Source: Variovorax sp. WS11 (GTDB lineage Bacteria > Pseudomonadota > Gammaproteobacteria > Burkholderiales > Burkholderiaceae_C). From it: DNA of 64,000 nt. Below, one piece after another: positions 17,507 to 25,279 of this stretch; the stretch's first letter is position 1; the number at the start of each line of letters is the position of its first letter. The position numbers and the translations under genes are program-made. The notes beneath the pieces are model-generated. The model was not told the DNA's origin. It was given only the letters and a program-made list of their open reading frames with translations, and did no database searches. The stretch is from positions 558,001 to 622,000 of the forward strand of contig NZ_JAAGOW010000001.1 of assembly GCF_010499245.1 (NCBI RefSeq), in the 5' to 3' direction.

Positions 17507-18715
17507 TCAGGAAATCACGCCCGCCGCTCGCAATGCCACCAGTTCCTCCGCGGACCGGCCGAGCCAGCCGCCATACACCGCCTCGTTGCAGGAACCCATC
17601 GGCAGGCTGGGCGCGATCGGGCGCCGCGCCGTGCCCTCGAACACCAACGGCGAATGCATGAGCACCACGCGACCCAGGTCAGGATGCTCGACCCACTGCA
17701 GTTGGCCGCGCGCATGCATGTTCTCGTCGACCATCACTTCTGCCAGCTCGCGCACGGGCGCGCAGGGTACCTTGGCGGCCAGCATGCGGCGCGCCACGTC
17801 GTCACGTACTTGCCCGCGGGTCCAATCCTCGATCAATGCGTCGACGGCCTCCACGTTCTGCACGCGCGCTGTGCGCGTTGCAAAGCGCGGGTCGTCCTTC
17901 AGGTCACCGCGGCCCATCACGTCGAGGATCGCGCGGAAATGGTGGTCGCCAGGCGCGTTCAGCACCACGTGGCCGTCGGCCGTGGCGTAGACGTTGTAAG
18001 GCGACACGCCCAGGCCGCCATGGCGATTGCCGGTTCGTGCGGGCGCTTCTTCGCCCCGTGCGTGCAACATGCCAAGGTTGGAGGCGAGCGAGGCATAGGT
18101 CGCATCCTGCATGGAGACCTCGACGACTCGGCCCTCACCTGTCCTTTCGCGTTCGTACAGCGCGGTCATGATGGCTCCGTACAAATGGATGCCGGCCATG
18201 AAATCGCAGAGCGCGGCGCCGGACTTCACGCCGGGCTGGTCGGGGTGCCCCGTGGAACTGATCACGCCGCACATGGCCTGCATCACGAGGTCCATCGCCG
18301 GGTAGTTTCGGTACGGGCCGTCCTTGCCGTAGCCGGAACTGGAGCCATAGATGAGGCGCGGGTTGATCTCGTGCAGCGCGGCAGCGCCAAGGCCCAGGCG
18401 GTCCATCACGCCGGGTGCGAAATTTTCGACCAGGATGTCGGCGCGCTCGACCATCTCACGCAGCAGCTGGCGGCCCTGCTCGGTCTTCAGGTTCAGCGTG
18501 ACGGGCTGCTTGTTCGAGTTGAGCATCGCGAACGGCAGCGCCACGCCGCCCAGGTCGCCGCGGCTGCGCAGATTCTCTCCGCTCAAGGGCTCGACCTTGA
18601 TGACTTCCGCGCCGGCCATGGCCATGAGGAACGTGGCGTACGGGCCGTTGTAGATGTGCGAGAGGTCGATGACGGTGATGCCGGCAAGCGGCAAGGGTTT
18701 CGTGGGCTCGGTCAT
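17507..18715 (-). CDS. CaiB/BaiF (class III) CoA-transferase (copy 2)
   Basis: A 402-residue class III CoA-transferase. The N-terminus 'LPLAGITVIDLSHIYNGPYATFLMAMAGAEVIKVEPLSGENLRSRG' and 'SSSGYGKDGPYRNYPAMDLVMQAMCGV', with the catalytic Asp in 'AMDLV', are standard. 'NVYATADGHVVLNAPGDHHFRAIL' and 'VPCAPVRELAEVM' complete the fold. It is the last gene of the operon beginning with the acyl-CoA dehydrogenase, 19 bases after the CitE-like gene. Together these fit CoA activation, dehydrogenation and C-C cleavage of a dicarboxylic or branched acid. It is a distant homolog of the CaiB at 11175. Confidence 0.92.
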   Translation of the reverse strand: MTEPTKPLPLAGITVIDLSHIYNGPYATFLMAMAGAEVIKVEPLSGENLRSRGDLGGVALPFAMLNSNKQPVTLNLKTEQGRQLLREMVERADILVENFAPGVMDRLGLGAAALHEINPRLIYGSSSGYGKDGPYRNYPAMDLVMQAMCGVISSTGHPDQPGVKSGAALCDFMAGIHLYGAIMTALYERERTGEGRVVEVSMQDATYASLASNLGMLHARGEEAPARTGNRHGGLGVSPYNVYATADGHVVLNAPGDHHFRAILDVMGRGDLKDDPRFATRTARVQNVEAVDALIEDWTRGQVRDDVARRMLAAKVPCAPVRELAEVMVDENMHARGQLQWVEHPDLGRVVLMHSPLVFEGTARRPIAPSLPMGSCNEAVYGGWLGRSAEELVALRAAGVIS

Positions 18716-18734
18716 GAGGGTCTCCGGGTGAAGA

Positions 18735-19583
18735 TCAACGCGCGAGCAAGCGCTGCGCGGCGAGGTGGTGCGGTCGGTCCAGCATGCGGCCGTCCAGTGC
18801 TAGCGCGCCCGCCGTGGGTGCTGCGTCGAACGCGGCAACGATGCGGCGCGCCTGCGCCAGCGCGGTCTCGCTCGGCGTGAAGGCGGCATGGATGGGCGCG
18901 ATCTGGTCGGGGTGAATGGCGACCTTTCCCGAGAAGCCGTCGCGCTCGGCATCGTCCGCCTCCGCGCGCAGGCCGTCCGGGTTGCGGAAGTCCGTGTAGA
19001 CAGCGTCGTAGGCTGGCACGCGCGCCGCGGTGGCGCCCAGCAGCGTGAGCGCGCGGGCCATCGCGTAAGGCGCGGTGTAGCGCTGCTGTGCGTCGCGGTT
19101 GGCCTTGGCGCCGATGTCGGCTGCCAGGTCCTCGCCGCCCCAGAACAGGCCGCATAGGCGCGGGCCGGCGTCGGCCGCATAGCTGCCCAGGTGGAACAGG
19201 CTGGCTGCAGTCTCGGTCACGATCGGCAGGATGCGCAGCGGTTCGGGCGCGGCCTCGCGTTCGGCAATCAGGGCGGCCAAACGGGCCACGTCACGGCCGC
19301 TCTCGCATTTGGGCAGCATCAGGCCATAGGGAGCTGCGGGCACGACGGCATTCAGGTCGTCCAGGACTTCGCCGGTCGACAGCGCGTTGACCCGTACGAA
19401 CAGGCGCATGCGCTCGCGGTGGCGGGCCACGAAGTCGGCGCAGCGCCGGCGTGCCAGCGCCTTCTCGGCCGGCGGCACGGCATCTTCCAGGTCGAGAATC
19501 AGCGCATCGGCACCGCTGACTAGAGCCTTGTCGCACTTGCGGTCGTCTTGCGCGGGCACGAAAAGCAAGGATCGCATCGCCAT
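18735..19583 (-). CDS. HpcH/HpaI aldolase / CitE-like acyl-CoA lyase
   Basis: A 282-residue CitE-superfamily TIM-barrel lyase. Motifs are 'SLLFVPAQDDRKCDKALVSGADALILDLEDAVPPAEKALAR', the metal Glu in 'ILPIVTETAASLFHLGSY', 'LFWGGEDLAADIGAKAN' with the second metal acid, and 'GKVAIHPDQIAPIHAAFTPS'. The family cleaves citramalyl-, malyl- or HMG-type CoA esters reversibly. With two CaiB transferases, a MaoC hydratase and a MmgE/PrpD protein in the island, a citramalyl-CoA-like cleavage is attractive but unproven. Start ATG 19583; MRS at 19577 is an alternative. The gap to the Fe-ADH-fold gene upstream is 17 bases. Confidence 0.88.
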   Translation of the reverse strand: MAMRSLLFVPAQDDRKCDKALVSGADALILDLEDAVPPAEKALARRRCADFVARHRERMRLFVRVNALSTGEVLDDLNAVVPAAPYGLMLPKCESGRDVARLAALIAEREAAPEPLRILPIVTETAASLFHLGSYAADAGPRLCGLFWGGEDLAADIGAKANRDAQQRYTAPYAMARALTLLGATAARVPAYDAVYTDFRNPDGLRAEADDAERDGFSGKVAIHPDQIAPIHAAFTPSETALAQARRIVAAFDAAPTAGALALDGRMLDRPHHLAAQRLLAR

Positions 19584-19600
19584 GTCCTTCTTGGGCGCGC

Positions 19601-20806
19601 CTACCAGGCGCTGTCGAGCACACCGAGCAGGTCTGCCGCATCCCGCACAGGTCGCGGGTTGTCGCGCACGAACCAGTCGTCCATGGAGACCTCAGCCAAT
19701 TCCGGCAGCGACGCCCGCGTGACGCCGATGTCGCGCAAGCGCTTGGGGCTCTCGAGCTGCGCGAACAGCTGCTCCATGCCATGCACGACGGCATCGGCTG
19801 CCGCGGCACCTCGTGCGGTCCGTCCGAAGGCCAGGGCCAGTTGCTCAAGACCCGCGACGGCGTGCTGGGCGTTGAAGCGTACGACATGCGGCAATACGAT
19901 CGCGTTGGCCAGCCCGTTGTCGACATGGAAACGCGCGCTGACCGCATGGCCGAGCGGAATCGCGATGCCGGCGCCGGTGTAGTCCGTGCCGTGGCCGCAC
20001 AGCAGCGATGCAAACATCAAAGCCTCGCGGCCCGCGGGCACCTCGGCATGAGGCAGGTGCTCCACGATCAGCCGCGTCGCATGCACCAGAAGTCCGTCCG
20101 AGAACGGATCGCCACGCAGGGACATCAGACCCTCGAGCGCCATCGCCAGCGTGTTCAGCGTCGCGCTGACGACCAGTGCGAGAGGCGGCGTCTGCAGCAG
20201 CGCAGGATGCACGAAGACCGCCTTGGCGCGCGTCTTCGGGTCGAACAGCGCGAGACGGCCGCCATCCGTGGGATCGAGCAGTGCACTACCCGCCTTCAGG
20301 GTTGCCGTGGTCGGCGTGGTGGGCACGACCAGCTGCGGCAACTTGGGCGCCAGCAGGCGCGGGCTGCGTAACACGCCATCGGCGCCGCGCTGCGTGCAGA
20401 GCTGCCGAGCGTCCGCCTGCTCGGCCAACAGAATGCTGGCGCCGCGTGCCGTGACCACCGCCGAGCCGCCACCCACGGCCACGACGGCGTCGGCGCCCAG
20501 GGCCTGCAGGTCGGCCGCCGCTGCCTGCACCGCATCCAGCGGACTGTGCGCGCGCACACAGGGCAGCACGCCGGCACCACGCTCGCCCAAGGCCTCTTGC
20601 AGCAGCGCCATCGCCGCCCCGTCACGCGCCAGCGATGCACCGCAGACGACAACCGCGCGCGTGCTGCCCAGTCGTGCCAGCTCGCCCTGCAGCGCATCGA
20701 GGCTGTTCGTTCCGTGGAACAACCTCAGCTCTGGCACCAGGTGCCGCAAGGGACTCGCCGTTGTGCCTGCGGTGCGAGCTTCTTCGGGCGGTTGGGCCAG
20801 GCTCAT
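19601..20806 (-). CDS. Iron-containing alcohol dehydrogenase-fold protein, maleylacetate-reductase-like (copy 2)
   Basis: A 401-residue paralog of the protein at 8396. The two share 'APKLPQ.VVPTTPTTAT.KAGSA..DP' and 'FDPKTRA', as well as 'NAIVLPHV.RFN'. GGGSA lies at 112-116. The positions that should bind iron or zinc read N218, M222, I283 and N297, so the metal site is missing here too. Its ATG at 20806 overlaps the acyl-CoA dehydrogenase stop by one base (TGATG). The shared, identical pattern of ligand loss argues for a subfamily with a changed mechanism rather than decay. Confidence 0.8.
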   Translation of the reverse strand: MSLAQPPEEARTAGTTASPLRHLVPELRLFHGTNSLDALQGELARLGSTRAVVVCGASLARDGAAMALLQEALGERGAGVLPCVRAHSPLDAVQAAAADLQALGADAVVAVGGGSAVVTARGASILLAEQADARQLCTQRGADGVLRSPRLLAPKLPQLVVPTTPTTATLKAGSALLDPTDGGRLALFDPKTRAKAVFVHPALLQTPPLALVVSATLNTLAMALEGLMSLRGDPFSDGLLVHATRLIVEHLPHAEVPAGREALMFASLLCGHGTDYTGAGIAIPLGHAVSARFHVDNGLANAIVLPHVVRFNAQHAVAGLEQLALAFGRTARGAAAADAVVHGMEQLFAQLESPKRLRDIGVTRASLPELAEVSMDDWFVRDNPRPVRDAADLLGVLDSAW

Positions 20807-21984
20807 CAGAACGTGCCCTGCGACAGAAAGCCGTCGACGGGGTCGAAGCTCTCGACCAGCTTCTTGCCGACCAGGTCCTTGAGTGCCTCGGTCGCACCCC
20901 CGCCCAACGTGCCGTAGCGCACGCCGCGGTAGATGCGCGAGATCGGGTAGTCGTCCGTGAAGCCGTAGCCGCCATGTACCTGCAGAGCCTCGTTCGTCAC
21001 ACGGATCGCCATCTCGTTGACGAACATCTTGGCGATGGCGGCCTCGTGTGGGTCGGGGAAAGGGTTGGCCGTCAGCGCCGCGCGGTACAGCAGGCTGCGG
21101 CCAGCTTCGATGTCGCGGTACATGTCGGCCAGCTTCCACTGGATGCCCTGGAACTCGGACACGTGCTGCCCGCGGATGGTGCGCTCGCGCACATAGTTGA
21201 TCGCCTCCTCGAAGGCAGCTTCGGCCATGCCCAGCGAGATGCTGGGGTTCAGGCAGCGCTGGGTGTTGAACGCGGTCAGCAGCTTCTTGAAGCCGCCTTG
21301 GCGCAGCAGCACGTTTTCGACCGGCACCTCGACCTGGTTGAACTGGATCTCGGCCAGGTACTCGCCGCCCATGGTGTGATAGCGGGCCGTGACCTCGAAT
21401 CCAGGGCTGTCGCGGTTCACGAGCACGCAGCCGATGCCATCCCGGCCCGGCGTGCCGTCGATGCGCGTGAACACCACGAACCACTGCGCCTCGTTGGCTT
21501 TGCTGATGAGCGTCTTGACGCCCTGGACGATGGCGCGGTCTCCCTTGATGACGGTGTTGGTCCTGTAGTTCGGAACGTCGGTGCCGGCGTGCGGTTCGGT
21601 CATGCACACGGCCAGCGCGATCTCGCCGGTCGCAACCTTGGGAAGGATGTCCTGCTTCATCGGCTCGGGGGCATAGGTCGCGATCACGCGAGTCTGCACG
21701 CCCAGGCTGCTCATGACGCCCATGGCCGTGGGGTAGCAGTTCTTGGCAATTTCTTCCAGCACCAGTGCGGTGTCGAACACCGGCAGGTTGGAGCCGCCGT
21801 ACTCCTCGGGAATCGACATGCCCAGCACGCCGATGGCGGCCAAGGCCTTCAAGTTCTCGGCCGGGTAGGTGCCGTCCAGGTACTTGATCGAGTGGCCTTT
21901 GAAATCCTTGGCCTTGCACAGGTTGCGCACGGCACCGATCAGGGCGCGCTGGTCTTCGGTCAACATCAATCTTTGGCTTGGCAT
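20806..21984 (-). CDS. Acyl-CoA dehydrogenase
   Basis: A 392-residue flavoprotein that introduces an alpha-beta double bond into an acyl-CoA. It has 'VCMTEPHAGTDVPNYRTN' (FAD/substrate loop), 'RCLNPSISLGMAEAAFEEAINYVRERTIRGQHVSEFQGIQWKLADM', and 'GYGFTDDYPISRIYRGVRYGTLGGGATEALKDLVG'. The usual C-terminal catalytic Glu of medium-chain enzymes is Gly here (LGGGATE), a variation seen in many bacterial ACADs that place the base elsewhere. ATG 21984, with AAGGA upstream, is chosen over 22047. It is first in the operon and diverges from the LysR at 22126. Confidence 0.92.
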   Translation of the reverse strand: MPSQRLMLTEDQRALIGAVRNLCKAKDFKGHSIKYLDGTYPAENLKALAAIGVLGMSIPEEYGGSNLPVFDTALVLEEIAKNCYPTAMGVMSSLGVQTRVIATYAPEPMKQDILPKVATGEIALAVCMTEPHAGTDVPNYRTNTVIKGDRAIVQGVKTLISKANEAQWFVVFTRIDGTPGRDGIGCVLVNRDSPGFEVTARYHTMGGEYLAEIQFNQVEVPVENVLLRQGGFKKLLTAFNTQRCLNPSISLGMAEAAFEEAINYVRERTIRGQHVSEFQGIQWKLADMYRDIEAGRSLLYRAALTANPFPDPHEAAIAKMFVNEMAIRVTNEALQVHGGYGFTDDYPISRIYRGVRYGTLGGGATEALKDLVGKKLVESFDPVDGFLSQGTF

Positions 21985-22017
21985 GAGGGGTCCTTGGGGT
22001 GTCTGAACGATGCCCGC

Positions 22018-22047
22018 AGTGTCGAAGCTGGCCGCCGCCGCGTCCAT
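22018..22047 (-). promoter_or_regulatory. Predicted promoter of the acyl-CoA dehydrogenase operon
   Basis: On the minus strand ATGGAC (22047-22042), 18 bases, GACACT (22023-22018). The -10 is weaker than the TAGACT of the sister promoters, but the element order and the 28-base distance to the upstream dyad are the same. Confidence 0.45.
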
Positions 22048-22075
22048 GGCGATTGCCGAGAGCGTCTATGCTCGA

Positions 22076-22092
22076 TTCGTGAAGCATCACAA
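22076..22092 (-). promoter_or_regulatory. Candidate LysR-type operator upstream of acyl-CoA dehydrogenase
   Basis: On the minus strand TTGTGATGCTTCACGAA, a dyad TTGTG-N6-CACGAA, ends 28 bases before ATGGAC, as at 13706 and 25171. It lies between the divergent acyl-CoA dehydrogenase and LysR genes, the classical place for a LysR site. Confidence 0.5.
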
Positions 22093-22125
22093 TCGACCGC
22101 TTCCACCGATGGAGACAAGCCCGTG

Positions 22126-23033
22126 ATGATCGATCTCGTGCAGCTGCGCACATTCGTCGCCGTAGCCGAGGAGCGGCACCTGACGCGTGCCGCCGAGCGC
22201 CTGCACATCAGCCTGTCGGCCGCCAGCGCGCATGTGCGCGCGGTCGAGTCCACGCTGGACACGCAGCTGTTTGTACGCGCCAGCCGCCGGCTTGAACTGA
22301 CGCGCGCAGGCGAACTTCTGTTGGGCCGGGCGAAGGCGGTGTTGAACGAAGCAACGCTGTTCTCGTCGTTTGCACGCGAACTCGGCGGCAAGGTCGAGGG
22401 ACGCATCGTGGTGGCGTCCAGCAGCGACCCCTCGGCCAGCCGCATCGGCGAGGTGGCCAGTGCGCTGCGCGAACGGCACCCGCTGGTCAGCGCGGACCTG
22501 CGGGCACGCCCCTCCTCCGGCGCGCGCGAGGGCCTGAAGACCGGCGAGCTGGACATCGCGCTGCTGCTGGGCCGGCCGACCGACCCCAGCTTCAGCTGCT
22601 ATGCATTGCAGACCTTCGCGTTCCGCGTGGCCGGGCCGGCCGCGTGGAAGCAGCGGATCGAAGAGGCCGACTGGCCGCACTGGCCGCCCTCCCCTGGGTC
22701 ACGCCGACGGAGGGAAGTGCGGCCTACACCACCATGCTGCAGCAGATGTTCGGCGAGCGCGGGCTGGTACTGAATTCGGTAGCGACCTTCGACAACGCGC
22801 TGCTGGGCCGAGCGATGTTGGAGGCTGGCGTGGGCCTCGGTCTGGTGCGCGAAGACTACGCCCTGCAGGCCGAACGCCAAGGCAGCGTGGCGCTGTCGCC
22901 GCTGGCTCACGCGCAATACCCGAGCTACCTGGTGCACCTGGCGAGCCGGCGCGATGACCCGCTGATCCGTGCATTCCTGGAAGCGACCACCGACGTCTGG
23001 CCCGAACTGCGGCTCGCCAAACCGCTGGCCTGA
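22126..23033 (+). pseudogene. LysR-family regulator (copy 2), single-base frameshift
   Basis: Sister of the regulator at 213: both open with 'MIDLVQLRTFVAVAEE.HLTRAAERLH' and share 'GKVEG..(V)..SSDP.(S/T)SRIG'. The frame is intact to about residue 184 (22677). The sequence there, 'GACTGGCCGCACTGGCC', needs one more G to read on as ADWPALAALPWVTP, which matches ADWTELAELPWITP in copy 1. The remainder is open in the next frame to the stop at 23033. Uncorrected, the protein ends in nonsense at 22773 and lacks most of the effector domain, though the DNA-binding domain would be made. It is either a sequencing error or a recent knock-out. Confidence 0.85.
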
Positions 23034-23034
23034 C

Positions 23035-23050
23035 CTGCGATCTGCGGCAA
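23035..23050 (+). promoter_or_regulatory. Candidate LysR-type operator upstream of the CoA-transferase gene
   Basis: CTGCGATCTGCGGCAA is a weaker form of the dyad found at 13706, 22076 and 25171; here it ends 28 bases before ATGGAC. A second small dyad, ATCGC-GTA-GCGAT, follows at 23050-23062. Confidence 0.4.
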
Positions 23051-23078
23051 TCGCGTAGCGATGGTCCCGCAATCGCGC

Positions 23079-23109
23079 ATGGACTTGGCAGAGGGCCTGT
23101 TTTTAGACT
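23079..23109 (+). promoter_or_regulatory. Predicted promoter of the CoA-transferase/enoyl-CoA hydratase pair
   Basis: ATGGAC 23079-23084, 19 bases, TAGACT 23104-23109. The start codon begins at 23117, 8 bases after the -10 element, so the transcript would begin at or within 1-2 bases of the ATG. Confidence 0.6.
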
Positions 23110-23116
23110 GGCTCGT

Positions 23117-24382
23117 ATGCAGCAGTGCCAACTTGAGCAACTCGATTTCGCCGACCTGGTCCGGCCCGGCGAAGTCATCGCCTGGCCGCAAGGTCCGGGC
23201 GAGCCGCTGGCGCTGACCGAGAGGCTCGCCGCACAGGGGCCGACGCTACAGCGCCCCACTCTGCTGTTCGGGCTGACGTACTCCGACACGCTTCAGCCCG
23301 CCCTGGCGCGTGACTTTGGTCTGCATGCGCTCAACGGCGCCGGCAACAGCCGCCGTGTGACCGCGCTGGCCGAGATCTTTCCGGCGCACCTCAGCGCACT
23401 GCCCGGACTCTTTCGCAGCGGTGGGTTGCGCGTGGATGTGTGCCTGGTGCAGGCCAGGCCGCTAGCCGACGGACGCTTCACGCTGGGTGTCATTTGCGAC
23501 TTCACACGGGCCATGCTGCAGAAGGCGAGGCTGGTCGTCGCATTGTTGAACCCCGGCCTGCCCGCCTTGGAGGGTGACGCCATCGTCTCGGTGCAGGACA
23601 TCGATCTGCTGGTCGACGGCGACGCCCGCATCCTTGACCTGCCGGACCCGGAGCCGTCGGCGGCAGAGCACGCCGTCGCACAGTGTGTGGCCGAACTGAT
23701 CCCCGACCAGGCCACCGTGCAATTGGGCGTGGGCACTCTGCCGGCTGCCGTGGCACAGGCTTTGCGTGGCCATCATGGCCTGGGGCTGCACAGCGGCGTC
23801 GTGTCCGATGCGGTGATCGACCTGATCGAGCGCGGCGTGGTCACGAACGCGCACAAGGGGCTCGACGCTGGCCGCATCGTGACAGGCGGCCTGTTCGGCA
23901 CGCAGCGCTTGCGCAGCTTCGCCGAACAGTCAGGCCTGTTCGACATGCGAAGCGCCGACTACACGCACCAGCTTTCCGTGATGGCCGGCCTCTCGAAGTT
24001 CCACACCATCAACTCGGGCATCGAGATCGACCTGAGCGGGCAAGTGAATGCCGAGGTGGCCGGCGGCCGCTACCTGGGCGCTGTCGGCGGCTACGTGGAC
24101 TTCGTCCGCGGCGGCCAGGCCTCGCCCGGTGGCCGGTCCATCATCGCGTTCCCATCGACCACCCCCGACGGCCGGCATTCACGCATCGTCGCGAGCTTGG
24201 GCGAACGGCCCGTGACAGCGGCCCGGAGCGACGTGGACATCGTCGTCACGGAGCACGGCGTCGCACATCTGCGCGGCTGCTCGCTGGCCGAGCGCGAACG
24301 CCGCTTGATCGCCATCGCACACCCTGAGCACCGTGACGCACTGAAGCGCATCACACACCAGAAGAAGGACTCACTCCCATGA
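23117..24382 (+). CDS. Acetyl-CoA hydrolase/transferase family (class I CoA-transferase)
   Basis: A 421-residue protein of the acetyl-CoA hydrolase / 4-hydroxybutyrate CoA-transferase family. It has 'DFADLVRPGEVIAWPQGPGEPLALTERL', 'QLGVGTLPAAVAQALRGHHGLGLHSGVVSDAVIDLIERGVVTN' and 'FHTINSGIEIDLSGQVNAEV', where the catalytic Glu forms the CoA thioester, then 'VVTEHGVAHLRGCSLAERERRLIAIAHPEHRD'. It would move CoA onto a small acid. No Shine-Dalgarno fits between the promoter and ATG, which suggests leaderless translation. It overlaps the next gene by 4 bases. Confidence 0.88.
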   Translation: MQQCQLEQLDFADLVRPGEVIAWPQGPGEPLALTERLAAQGPTLQRPTLLFGLTYSDTLQPALARDFGLHALNGAGNSRRVTALAEIFPAHLSALPGLFRSGGLRVDVCLVQARPLADGRFTLGVICDFTRAMLQKARLVVALLNPGLPALEGDAIVSVQDIDLLVDGDARILDLPDPEPSAAEHAVAQCVAELIPDQATVQLGVGTLPAAVAQALRGHHGLGLHSGVVSDAVIDLIERGVVTNAHKGLDAGRIVTGGLFGTQRLRSFAEQSGLFDMRSADYTHQLSVMAGLSKFHTINSGIEIDLSGQVNAEVAGGRYLGAVGGYVDFVRGGQASPGGRSIIAFPSTTPDGRHSRIVASLGERPVTAARSDVDIVVTEHGVAHLRGCSLAERERRLIAIAHPEHRDALKRITHQKKDSLP

Positions 24383-25167
24383 GCGAACAACGGGACGTAA
24401 CCCTGGAGGACATGGACAACGGCATCTACCGCATCCGGCTGAACAGGCCAGAGCGGCTGAACGCGCTGGGCATGGACAGCGTCGTGGCGCTGAAAGCATG
24501 CGTGGCCGAGGCAGCGGCGCGGCACGCACGCGTGCTTCTCGTGCAAGGCACGGGACGAGCCTTCAGTGCCGGTGCCGATCTCAAAGAGCGCAAAGGCATG
24601 GACCTGGCAGGCAAGCTGGAGCACAACGCGCACATCCGCGCCGCGATCGATGCGCTGGGTACTGCGCGCTGCGTGACGGTGGCCGTGCTGAACGGCCTGG
24701 CCCTGGGCGGCGGCACCGAGCTTGCGCTGGCCTGCGACCTGCGCATTGCCGCCGCAGGCATCAGTCTCGGCTTGACCGAAAGCCGCATCGGTGCGTTCCC
24801 CGGCGCTGGCGGCACGCAGCGCTTGCCGCGCATCGTCGGGGTCAGCCGCGCCCTGCAGCTGATGCTGACGGGAGAGGCCGTCAGCAGCGAGTACGCCCTG
24901 TCGATCGGCCTTGTCAATGAGGTGGCCGCGGCAGAGGAACTGGACGCGCGTGCCGAAGCGTTGGCTCGTCTGCTCGCGGGCCGCTCCGCCACTGCGCTGG
25001 CGGCGATCAAGCGGCTCGTGCACCAGGGCATCGAGCTGCCGTTGCAGGCGGCATTGCAGCTGGAACGCGCCGCACTCCCCGAGATCCTGGGGTCGGCCGA
25101 CTATGCGGAAGGGCTCGCCGCGTTCGCGGAGAAACGTGCACCGGTGTTCACGAGCGTGCTGCCGTAG
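24379..25167 (+). CDS. Enoyl-CoA hydratase/isomerase family protein (copy 2)
   Basis: A 262-residue crotonase-fold protein. It has 'RAFSAGADLKERKGM' and 'LNGLALGGGTELALACDLRIAA' (oxyanion hole) and 'LTESRIGAFPGAGGTQRLPRIVG', where the first catalytic Glu is present. The second position reads Gln (ALQLMLTG). This is the reverse of the protein at 4136, which has lost the first Glu and kept the second. It is translationally coupled (4-base overlap) to the CoA-transferase, so activation and hydration of one substrate is likely. Confidence 0.9.
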   Translation: MSEQRDVTLEDMDNGIYRIRLNRPERLNALGMDSVVALKACVAEAAARHARVLLVQGTGRAFSAGADLKERKGMDLAGKLEHNAHIRAAIDALGTARCVTVAVLNGLALGGGTELALACDLRIAAAGISLGLTESRIGAFPGAGGTQRLPRIVGVSRALQLMLTGEAVSSEYALSIGLVNEVAAAEELDARAEALARLLAGRSATALAAIKRLVHQGIELPLQAALQLERAALPEILGSADYAEGLAAFAEKRAPVFTSVLP

Positions 25168-25170
25168 CCG

Positions 25171-25187
25171 TTGCGTTCGTTCGCAAA
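25171..25187 (+). promoter_or_regulatory. Candidate LysR-type operator upstream of the SMP-30 lipoprotein gene
   Basis: TTGCGTTCGTTCGCAAA, the best dyad of the set (TTGCG-N6-CGCAA), ends 28 bases before ATGGAC at 25216. Confidence 0.5.
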
Positions 25188-25215
25188 AAGAGGTCGCCGC
25201 ATCCCGAAAACAGCG

Positions 25216-25246
25216 ATGGACTCTGGGCGTGCACCGTTCCTAGACT
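25216..25246 (+). promoter_or_regulatory. Predicted promoter of the SMP-30 lipoprotein gene
   Basis: ATGGAC 25216-25221, 19 bases, TAGACT 25241-25246, then a leader of about 27 bases with GAAGGAG before ATG 25280. Same geometry as the other units of this island. Confidence 0.6.
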
Positions 25247-25279
25247 CGATTCGCAACACGCAAAACGAAGGAGACATTC

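Noticed and set aside
20806..21984. Acyl-CoA dehydrogenase inactive because the C-terminal catalytic Glu is Gly
   Set aside because: Many functional bacterial ACADs have a GGG(T/A).E sequence here and place the base on another helix.
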